NCBI GenBank assembly: GCA_958510825.1
Contig: OY294046.1
Span: 45,427,794 to 45,491,793 of the forward strand
Direction of reading: 5' to 3'
DNA length: 64,000 nt
Source: Brachypterus glaber
Lineage: Eukaryota > Arthropoda > Insecta > Coleoptera > Kateretidae
Of this stretch, positions 55,815 to 64,000 are shown piece after piece (positions within the stretch are counted from its first letter, which is position 1; each line of letters starts with the position of its first letter). The position numbers and the translations under genes were made by a program. Below the pieces are notes generated by a model, which worked only from the letters and a program-made list of their open reading frames with translations, had not been told where the DNA came from and made no database searches.

Positions 55815-57365
55815 ATAATAAGTTAATATAATTAATTATATACTGTAAAAAATGGCAACTGGTTGCCACAAATCGATTCGAAAAAAAAGACTGCTTAATT
55901 ATAATAATGTTAAAAAGTACACTTTTCCAAAAATGCTACCGCAAACAAATATTTGTTATTAAAATAATAATAATATTAAACAAATGCAAAGATTATTTTT
56001 TAAATGGATTAGTAACCGATAAATTACCATTATCAGTGATAATATTCAGTGATAATATTATATTATTCTATAATAGGTTTTAATTTTTCAATTTAAAACA
56101 AGTTTTCGCTCCTGACTGATCATTAGAGTCGCCAACTTTAAATAAGCAGGTACGATGTTTATTATATGAAAAAATATAAAATTATTAAAATTACTTAAAT
56201 ATAGAATTTCCGACTGCTATATTCTATAAAACTAAAAGAAATTACAATTTTACACTGTAAAAAGAAAAATGGTTGCAATAGAACGATTCCTAAAATGTTT
56301 CATAGGAGCAATATGAAGGTAACGGTAAAAAATTAATGTAAAATAATGTAAAAGGACCTTAGTTTACTGGTAACATTGATCAACTTTTTAGTTAACTTTA
56401 GTTATTAATTATGTTACCAACCTTTAGTTATTGATAATGCTATAACTAATATTAATGTTTTTAAAGCTGGCTTCAATTTTAGGCGGTTACAAATTTTTTA
56501 TTGAAACCAGTTATTATTTTTGCATATTTTCAAGTGTTTATTCAACATTTTGGGATCTTTGGAATAAAAATATTTCATTCGTCCTGAGAAATATTTTTTT
56601 CTAAAAGGCATTATAAGAAATCAACATCGACCAAGATTCTACAGTAAATGTCAATCATAGACGGCTGGCAAAACAAAACCAAAGGTACAAAATAGTGCGA
56701 AATGAAATGAATAAAATTAGGGTTCCAACTTTTAAAGTACCCAGAGGTTGTTTATTCTGTAAAAGAAATATAATAGATTATTTAAAATCTCTGGGATCAA
56801 ACCCCATAATCTCCCATCAAGTTAATTTAAAAAAATCACCAAAATCTGTCCCTTTGTAAGAAGCCGACAAAGAAAGAAATATGAAATAACTAATTTAACT
56901 CTTGTTGACATTAATAGGTAGGTAGGTACCTACTTAAAATCAACTAAAATAAATTAGAATTATAAAAAATATTTAGCATTTCTCTGAAAAAAGATTAAAT
57001 TAGTGAAAAAATGTATATGCATTTTCCTTTAATATTGTGTCAAAAATAATCTTTAGTATCTTTTTAAAATTTATTATAATTAAAAACTCCTTAGATTCGA
57101 GTATACTATTTATCCAATATACTTTGCAGAGTATACTAAAATACTATTATTGGTAATAATTTAGTATTAATAATTACCAACTTTACTGATAAAAAACTTC
57201 GGAAACCATGGACTATGTTTTGCGACAGCGGTAAGTTGTTAAACATTTTCTTTAATGTCTTTTAGCCAATTTGAATTAAATATTACAAATTTTGTGAACT
57301 TTTTGAATCATAACTTAAGATACATAAATAATTGAAGCAAATGCTTAAAGAGTTAGAAAGACTTT
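55815..57365. other. AT-rich interval, no gene seen
   Basis: CACTGTAAAAA-type ends at ~55849 and ~56253, each followed by a TGGTTGC motif and a CGATTC, indicate two decayed members of that family. A TCAGTGATAATAT doublet lies at ~56033-56056. No coding signal. Confidence 0.45.
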
Positions 57366-58177
57366 TAAAAATAATCTTTATATAGAAAGAAAAAATATAT
57401 CATTGTGAAATTTTGTGGGTATGTTTATTTATATTCAAAGAATACAAATTAAATTTCTTTAGATTGTTAAAGTGCCATTTTCTGGCCATACAATTTTTTT
57501 GAAAAAAAAACATCAAAAACGGTGGTCGCCATGATTCCGGCGCTATAGCCCGTAGTAGGAGAAACATTTTTGGCCAAAAAATAACAAAATGGCGAACGTT
57601 TTTCAAAAATTTTCAAACAAAAACGTCCGCCATTTTGTTATTTTTTGGCCAAAAAAAATTCTTCTAGTAAAGGCTAGAGCGACTTCAATACTGAATAATA
57701 TCCGGTTTTGTTTTTTTTTTCGTCTTTTAATTTCTTTAGATTGTTAAAGTGCCATTTTCTGGCCATACAATTTTTTTGAAAAAAAACATCAAAAACGGTG
57801 GTCGCCATGATTCCGGCGCTATAGCCCGTAGTAGGAGAAACATTTTTGGCCAAAAAATAACAAAATGGCGAACGTTTTTCAAAAATTTTCAAACAAAAAC
57901 GTCCGCCATTTTGTTACTTTTTGGCCAAAAAAAATTCTTCTAGTATAGGCTAGAGCGACTTCAATACTGAATAATATCCGGTTCTGTTTTTTTTTTTCGT
58001 CGATCCAGACTGCCGAAATCATGGCGATCACCGTTTTTTGATGTTTTTTTTTTAACAAAATTTCTGGCCAAGAAATGGAATTAAAAAATCTAAAATTATT
58101 TTTTTTTGAATTCTTTGAATATAAATAAGGATACCTACAAATCATTTTTCTTTCTATATAAAAAAGATTATTTTTAT
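57366..58177. mobile_element. Foldback with an internal 277-bp tandem duplication
   Basis: Outer arms AATAATCTTTATATAGAAAG and CTTTCTATATAAAAAAGATT pair, as do GTATGTTTATTTATATTCAA and TTGAATATAAATAAGGATAC. Inside, a 277-bp unit starting TTTCTTTAGATTGTTAAAG is present twice (from 57454 and from 57731), nearly identical. Each unit has its own stem, CAAAATGGCGAACGTTTTT...AAAAACGTCCGCCATTTTG. A third, inverted part-unit (58015-58075: ATGGCGATCACCG) belongs to the right arm. Minus-strand frames here are repeat translations. Confidence 0.9.
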
Positions 58178-58708
58178 CATTTCTAAGGTAGACCCATTAT
58201 TTTTAAGTTTTTTAATCAAAACGATAAAAAGATATAAAGAAAAAAGTTCAACACCACAATGTGGGTTAACATATTATTGCATAACACAATCCAGATATTC
58301 TATCACAATAGTTTAACCATTTCTGGTATACATATTTGCTAAATCTAATAGACCCTAAAATTATATACTCTTATTAAGTGTTATTTGTCTGTTTTTTTTT
58401 CTGTTCTGTAAAGAACCGAGCCTTGGGGAGAATCCACATGATTACTTTTGGAACATTTAGAGACTATAACACTTAAATCCTAGTTGTTTAAAAGTGCATT
58501 GAAAATATTGTACCATGTTTTCCTATAACTGAAACATAATAAAAATCAAATTGCATTCGGCTTCTTAAACCAAAAATACAAGGAAAGTCCCTGACATTTC
58601 CTTGGTCAAATTCTTAGTTAGTTTAGTCTTAATTATATTTGCCCAATAATTATTGGGCAAACCAATCTACAATCTACTAAATTAAGTTAATACTATTAAT
58701 AATACATA
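58178..58708. other. Upstream of the Toll leader; one perfect short palindrome
   Basis: TTGCCCAATAATTATTGGGCAA would be 22 bp and fully self-complementary, at 58639-58660 (core CCCAATAATTATTGGG). No gene or transposon is seen. It lies 0.7 kb before the Toll start codon and could include promoter sequence. Confidence 0.45.
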
Positions 58709-58872
58709 TTTTGCTAATCTTTAATCAATTATTAATTAATTAATGAAAATTATCACTATCTACCGATATATCGCGATAGCAGCCTTCATTTTAAAAGTGT
58801 AAACATCTGCATTTTTCAATTTCCTAGAAATAATTACATTTTTTTGTCGTTCCGCCTCGTGTTGCCAATAAT
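58709..58872 (+). promoter_or_regulatory. Upstream copy of the duplicated Toll leader/promoter region
   Basis: TTTTGCTAATCTTTAAT, TTATCACTATCTACCGATA, GCAGCCTTCATTTTAAAAGT, AAACATCTGCATTTTTC and TCGTGTTGCCAATAA correspond in order to 59047-59199. It differs by an extra TATCGCGATA and lower GC at its end. It may be a decayed duplicate of the promoter or 5' untranslated exon; function is inferred only from position. Confidence 0.6.
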
Positions 58873-59046
58873 AGATCATAATCTAATAATAATTATTATT
58901 AAACCTTTTGAAAAAAGCCCCTAATGTCTATATTGTATTGGTTATATTTAAATAATTGTTTAAATTACTATTTAAATGACTATATAATTCATTTGGTTTT
59001 GAACAACCAAATGATTAATTCATAATATAATACATTTAATAAATGT

Positions 59047-59199
59047 TTTGCTAATCTTTAATTAATTAAGTATAATCGACGACAAATTATCACTATCTAC
59101 CGATAGCAGGTTTCATTTTCAAAGTGCAAACATCTGCATTTTTCTCTCCCCTACAAGAAGTGGTACTTCTTCTTCGTCCCACCGTGCGTTGCCAGCAAT
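59047..59199 (+). promoter_or_regulatory. Proximal copy of the duplicated region, probable Toll leader
   Basis: Direct copy of 58709-58872, ending 183 bp before the Toll start codon. Composition rises from AT-rich to GC-rich at ~59150, consistent with the start of transcribed leader. I found no TATA box or TCAGT initiator at a sensible spacing, so the transcription start is not fixed. Confidence 0.5.
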
Positions 59200-59356
59200 G
59201 CAACGGCAGCACCGTAGCGTGCGAGTGGGGGGAACCAGCGGAGTCCGTGGCCTTGTGTTCGGAGCACTCGTTCTTGCAGTCAAGCATCGAACAGCAAGAG
59301 AGGCAGATGCGGCATGCTACAAGACATCTCCGCTGCTGCTGCATACAATGGTGTAG
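59198..59356 (+). other. Upstream ORF 1 in the Toll leader, 52 codons
   Basis: An ATG at 59198-59200 opens a frame (MQRQHRSVRVGGTSGVRGLV...) closing with TAG at 59354-59356, 25 bp before the Toll ATG. The frame is different from the receptor. If this part is transcribed it would be expected to lower translation of the receptor. It has no resemblance to a known protein. Confidence 0.4.
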
Positions 59357-59363
59357 CGTCTAA
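59307..59363 (+). other. Upstream ORF 2 in the Toll leader, 18 codons
   Basis: ATG at 59307 to TAA at 59361-59363, encoding MRHATRHLRCCCIQWCSV. It overlaps ORF 1 in another frame and stops 18 bp before the receptor's start codon. A larger frame from 59124 begins with GTG and is not a likely initiation site. Confidence 0.4.
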
Positions 59364-59381
59364 CAGTGCTTGTGATACGAA

Positions 59382-61717
59382 ATGGGCACCACGGTGGTGT
59401 GCGCTGTCCTGTTCGCCGCGATATTCGGTGTTTGTGTGTCCACGTCGCTAAGTAAGGCCCTCAGGTATCAGGCCCCGGACGAGTGTAAATGGGTTGTAGT
59501 GGATAGCGGTACCGAAGACGACGTTGCTCTGGTGTGCCGTCTAAGGACTATTAACAGCGAGCTGGAAAACACGAATTTTAGTGTGATACAACCGCAACAT
59601 ACAGTGAGATTAAGACTAGAATGCAGTGACGCGTTATTTTTCCAAAGTTCACTAAGTGCCGGTAGTTTTAAACCGCTAGTCGAATTACGAGAACTTTCAA
59701 TAGAATATTGTAAAATCGGAAACCTTTCCGATGGAGCTTTCCGGGGACTCAAAGAGCTCCGAAATCTCACAGTGCGAACTCACAATACGGACTGGTCAGC
59801 GATGACCCTAGAAGTTTCCCCAAATGCCTTCACCGAGGAGCTGCGGTTGTTGGAACGGCTGGACCTAGGCGAAAACAACATGTGGAGTCTACCTGAAGGA
59901 GTGCTGTGTCCGTTGGCATCTTTGGAAGTTTTAAACTTGACGAGGAACAGACTGAGAGACGTATCGAGTTTCCAATTCTCGAACGGCGGCCCTATGAAAT
60001 GCGGCACGAATCTGAAACTATTGGATTTGTCACGAAACAATATCGACAGGCTGCCATCGAGTCAATTATCTGGCTTGAACAGGCTGCAAAAGCTGTACAT
60101 GCAGGGAAACGGGCTGACACATTTGGCCGACAGGGCTTTGGAAGGACTTGTCGCGTTGAACATCCTGAAAATGTCCGATAACCGGCTCGTTAGCCTGCCT
60201 CCAGAATTGTTCGCGGACACGCGCGACATTCGCGAAATGTACCTGCAAAACAACACAATAAACGTTTTAGCACCGGGACTCTTCGGCGAACTCACGCAAT
60301 TGTTAGTGCTAGACCTGTCGCACAATGAATTAACAGCAGATTGGATAAATACCTCGACTTTCGCAGGCCTAGTTAGGCTTGTCGTTCTCGACATTTCTTA
60401 CAACAGAATTGCGAAACTAGAGCAGTCCGTATTTAGAGATTTATACAGCCTGCAAATCCTGCGGATAAACGACAATTTCATCGAAGTAATTCCTGAAAAC
60501 ATATTCTCTGACCTTTACAATCTTCACACTTTAATCATCTCCAACAATCGCCTAACAAGAATCGAAGCCGATACGTTTAACGGTCTTTACGTTTTATCCT
60601 TACTCTCCATCGACAACAACAAAATATCCTGGATTCATCCTCAAGCCCTTAAAAACTGTTCCTCTCTACAAGACCTCCATCTCAACGGTAATAAATTAAT
60701 TCAAGTACCACAAGTGTTAACTAACGTGCCACTATTAAAAACTCTAGACTTGGGTGAAAATATGATAGATACTGTAACAAACGAGACATTCAGTGATTTA
60801 AAACACATGTTTGGATTAAGACTGACCGAAAACAACATCGGAAACATTTCGAAAGGAGTGTTTGACCGTATGACGTCGCTGAAAATTTTGAATTTATCAA
60901 GAAACAAAATTCAAAAAGTAGTACCAGGATCATTCGAGGGAAACTCGAATCTACAAGCTATAAGACTGGACGGAAACTATTTGACTGATATAGAGGATTT
61001 ATTCGCAAAATTGCCCAGCTTAGTTTGGCTAAACATATCCGACAATCAACTGAAATGGTTCGACTACGCTCTGATACCCACCGGCTTACAATGGCTGGAT
61101 ATCCACGCTAATCAGATAGAAGAGCTGGGTAATTATTTCGAAATCGAATCAACTCTATCTTTAAGCACTTTTGACGCGAGCTCGAACAAATTAAAAGAGA
61201 TCACCGGCAGTGCGATTCCCAACAGCGTTGAAGTGTTGTTTCTGAACGATAATCTGATATCTAAAGTGCAGTCGTACACGTTCTTTAAGAAGCCTAATCT
61301 CACCAGGGTTGATTTATTTGGGAACAAAATAACCAGCTTAGATCCTAATTCTTTGAGGATTTCGACCGTACCGGCGGATAAGCCCCTGCCGGAGTTCTAC
61401 ATCGGCGGTAATCCTTATCAATGCGATTGCACGATGGAGTGGTTGCAGAAGGTTAACGTCGGAAACCGTGCGAGGACCCAGCCAAAGCTCGTTGACCTGG
61501 AGAACATACAGTGTCAGCTGTTGTACAATCGCGGCCGTACCCTGGTGCCTCTGATAGAAGCGGCGCCGTATCAATTTTTGTGCACCTACGAGACCCACTG
61601 TTTCGCCCTGTGCCATTGTTGTGATTTCGACGCGTGTGATTGTGAAATGACCTGTCCCACCAATTGTACGTGCTATCATGACCAATCCTGGTCGGCCAAC
61701 GTTGTGGATTGTTCACG
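59382..61717 (+). CDS. Toll-like receptor, long Toll (Toll-6/Toll-7/18-wheeler type), first coding exon
   Basis: Encodes the first 778 residues plus two bases of the next codon. ATG 59382 is the first in-frame start, with an in-frame TGA nine bases before it. Residues 1 to ~24 form a hydrophobic signal peptide. An N-terminal cap with paired cysteines (C35, C52, C81, C110) follows. About 22 leucine-rich repeats span ~100-660 (pattern LxxLxLxxNxL, e.g. LERLDLGENNMWSLP, LKLLDLSRNNIDRLP). The LRR C-terminal cap has NPYQCDCTMEWL (677-688) with C711 and C734. Residues 740-777 are the dense cysteine cluster HCFALCHCCDFDACDCEMTC, which begins the second, membrane-proximal LRR module. Long Tolls are ~1,300 residues, so the second LRR block, transmembrane helix and cytoplasmic TIR domain lie in later exon(s) to the right. 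Members of this clade act at the cell surface in axis-elongation polarity, neural survival signalling and, for Toll-7, antiviral defence in Drosophila. I cannot say which paralogue this is. Confidence 0.95.
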
Positions 61718-61724
61718 GTAAGTA
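61714..61724 (+). other. 5' splice site of the Toll coding exon (phase 2)
   Basis: CACG|GTAAGT, with the intron starting at G61718; GTAAGT matches the donor consensus. Reading through gives an in-frame TAA at once (61719-61721), and the family continues well beyond this point, so splicing here is the best explanation. The split codon is CG|n. Confidence 0.85.
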
Positions 61725-61767
61725 ATCTAGTAATTTTAGGAAATTTTATTGCCCGCAAATATATTAA

Positions 61768-62211
61768 CCCATTAAGAAATACTGTCTAAATATTCATACA
61801 GATTTACAGGAGTATTTTAAAATGCATATAGTTCCCAATTTATTTATTTATGGCTTAGCATATCCAAAAATTATGTTTTTTTATTGCTAGCGAGTAAATT
61901 GTTTATTACCTTTTTACTAATTATTTCGTTTAACAAGCGAAAACGTGCATTTGTTAGTAAAAATAACTAATTGTAATAATAATAATAATATAAATAGTTC
62001 TTTTCCCAAAATTATTTAAGTTACGCTTGTCTCGGGTTAGGGGAAAGTTAAATAAAAAACAGTATTAGATCAGCTTACCGGTTTCGGGCTTCTAATACTG
62101 TTTTTTATTTAACTTTCCCCTAACCCGAGACAAGCGTAACTTAAATAATAATAATATTTGATAAATATTTCATATATTATACAATTAATTTATGGGTCAG
62201 TCCTTAATGGG
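61768..62211. mobile_element. TTAA-flanked MITE in the Toll intron
   Basis: TTAA (61764-61767) CCCATTAAGAA ... TCCTTAATGGG TTAA (62212-62215). CCC starts and TTAA targets fit a piggyBac-type mobiliser, although the ends differ from the CCCTTTAG family at 16.9 and 37.3 kb. Its interior carries the long hairpin at 62011-62149. Confidence 0.75.
62011..62149. repeat. Perfect 59-bp inverted repeat, 21-bp loop
   Basis: 62011-62069 (ATTATTTAAGTTACGCTTGT, CTCGGGTTAGGGGAAAGTTA, AATAAAAAACAGTATTAGA) is the exact reverse complement of 62091-62149. The loop is 62070-62090 (TCAGCTTACCGGTTTCGGGC plus T). No mismatch was found in either arm, which is unusual among the decayed palindromes of this window. 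Confidence 0.95.
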
Positions 62212-64000
62212 TTAACCGAGGGATTAACACTGTAGGAAGTATGTGTAAAAAAATCTCGAAAATCGTTTGGAAGTCTTTTTAAATGTACCAAAAAACCTCA
62301 GTAAAAATCTTCTAAAAAAAGTCCTTGAACCCATTTTTGGATCGTTCATCCCTATAGATATTAACAAATAAATTCAAGGCACATGGAAGGGATATTAAAA
62401 AAAAAAAAGATGCCTATAAGATTAATACGATCGAAACAGTCCGTAGTTTTTACTTCTGACGTATCTAAAAACAGTAAAACCTTAATACTTATATTTGATT
62501 TTATTTCTAAGCCCCACGAATTTATTTGCTAATATATATTTATTACAACATAGAAAATGACCTTTAAAATCATAAACTAGAGTGTTTACTACTCTAGTTT
62601 AGAAAGTAAAATTTAATCCATAAGCTTTATGACAAAATAAATCTACCTGCATCTGTAAAATTATACCATGAAAAATATGAAGCTGAAGTTTGCAACATTT
62701 TTTTACAACGAAAAAAAAAACATTTATAATTTTTACTATAATTATAATGTTATGCAAAACTTACTATTTTAAAATTAAACGCGAAAATAACGCGAGAGAT
62801 AAAAATTATCACTTTATGCATAAAGGTAATGGAAACATATAAAATTTCTTTAAAAAAGTTTAACCAATTAAACAATTTGTTAACAAAAAAAATATGTTTT
62901 TAGAAATATAAATACCTATTGCGTAGGTTTTAAATTAAAAATATTTACATTTTATGTTTATTTAGTGACTGGCTATATGGTTTAATATTTCGCTGCATCG
63001 CACGTTTTGTAACAACAGCAGAATAAATAATAACACTGGCCAGCAAAAATAGACTTTTTGTCTCTAAATAACTACTAAAAGTTCACAAAAATATCATTTT
63101 CTTTAATGTTTAAATACTTTTTTCATGGCTTAAACTTAGAGAAAATTGTTTTTTATTTTCTGTAAAAAAGTGGCAGCAACTTTTTCTTATTTTTTCTATA
63201 ATTTTACCAAAGTTATAAAAGATTCTTGGATGTATGTTCAAATTAAGATAATTTTTTACTTTACAATCTTTCTGTTAACTTATAGGTAGTAAATATAAGT
63301 TTTTATTTTTATTATTTCATTTTACTTATTTACATTTTTGATATTATAATTATTATTAGCAATTAAGAATATGTAAATCCGCTAATGGAATGTCAAAATT
63401 TTAAACAGTGTTTAATATATTTATTTAAAATAGTTATACAGTGAGTTGCGATAAATGCGGAACTGACAGCAGTAAAAATGTCAGTTTTATAACTTTTAAT
63501 GTACTTTAAAATAGCTTATTAAAAACAAGGTTATAACTAATGACTTAAGGTCTATTTATAGGAAAAATTTTATACGATACTTTAAGAAAACCTAAAAAAA
63601 AACTGTAACTGAAAATTTGACCTATAAAACGTTAAATTCAATGAAATTACATATTCATTTATCATCTTTCATTTTATTGGTCAATTTCTTAGTTACAGTA
63701 AGGTTTTCTTTGTTAAATTTTTACATTAGTTTAGTTATATTTATTAATCAAATTTAGTTATGAATTCATAAAAAAGTCATTTAATTCTAACCCAAATTTA
63801 TTTAAAATGCCAGGAAATTGATAAATGAACAAAGCTGATTTTAAAACACCGAATTTAAATATTTATATTATGAAATTCATAGTATAATTGTCATGTAGGT
63901 AGATAAATATAATTATATATTTTTAAATATATAAATTATGTTATAAATCATAATTTTTACCTAAACGATTTAAACTTGTCGTATATATTTAAGAGACTTG

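Larger units (their letters stand above)
61718..64000 (+). other. Toll intron, continuing past the window edge
   Basis: AT-rich, non-coding. It contains a TTAA-flanked MITE (61768-62211) and, at 62574-62600, a small stem AAACTAGAGT...ACTCTAGTTT. From 62300 to 64000 no element ends, RNA gene or plausible internal exon are seen. The acceptor is not in the window, so the intron is at least 2.28 kb. Confidence 0.8.

Noticed and set aside
59124..59363. 79-codon upstream frame starting at 59124
   Set aside because: The first codon is GTG, not ATG; only internal ATG-initiated frames were kept.
59468..61758. Open frames of 60-115 codons on both strands within the Toll exon
   Set aside because: All overlap the intact receptor frame and have no domains; they are by-products of a GC-richer coding sequence.

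Overview
The window looks like a piece of a large, AT-rich, repeat-laden insect nuclear genome. I lean towards a beetle, but only weakly: the one strong gene is a typical insect long Toll receptor, and nothing else in the window is diagnostic of an order. The only complete, intact coding exon is the first coding exon of a Toll-6/Toll-7/18-wheeler-type receptor at 59382-61717 (+). It encodes a signal peptide, about 22 leucine-rich repeats, a C-terminal LRR cap and the start of the membrane-proximal cysteine cluster. It ends at a consensus splice donor. The second LRR block, transmembrane segment and TIR domain must lie beyond the right edge.

The 59 kb upstream of this exon is a gene-poor desert filled with non-autonomous transposable elements and their debris. 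I could delimit more than 25 inverted-repeat elements by reading arms on both strands: TA-flanked mariner-type foldbacks (four copies of one GGTCC-ended family), two copies of a piggyBac-type MITE plus a third, different TTAA element in the Toll intron, two elements with GTTCAAGTATTACGTAACGC ends, several long foldbacks, and nested combinations. There are also tandem arrays: a ~100-bp G-run/C-run array in both orientations, GGCGCC minisatellite, 10-bp and 49-bp arrays, and an ~80-bp satellite at 35.9-36.8 kb. A dispersed TCTGTC-microsatellite-associated family recurs about nine times. No retrotransposon polymerase or transposase reading frame survives.

Small possible gene remnants lie at 38.9 kb (a 39-residue frame resembling the first membrane segment of an SLC17-type transporter) and at 39.9-40.6 kb (two short frames in opposite orientation that share a related N-terminus). 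A GC-rich, apparently non-repetitive island lies at 41.73-41.98 kb.

The most interesting structural observations are: (i) several transposons or arrays sandwiched between 80-230-bp direct duplications of neighbouring DNA; (ii) a direct duplication of the Toll promoter/5'-leader region; (iii) a perfect 59-bp-arm hairpin inside a TTAA-flanked element in the Toll intron; (iv) a relatively GC-rich ~168-bp dispersed element whose two copies are much better conserved than the surrounding repeats; and (v) multi-level palindromes. All repeat calls come from reading the sequence by eye; copy boundaries are approximate to a few bases unless both ends are stated to be clear.
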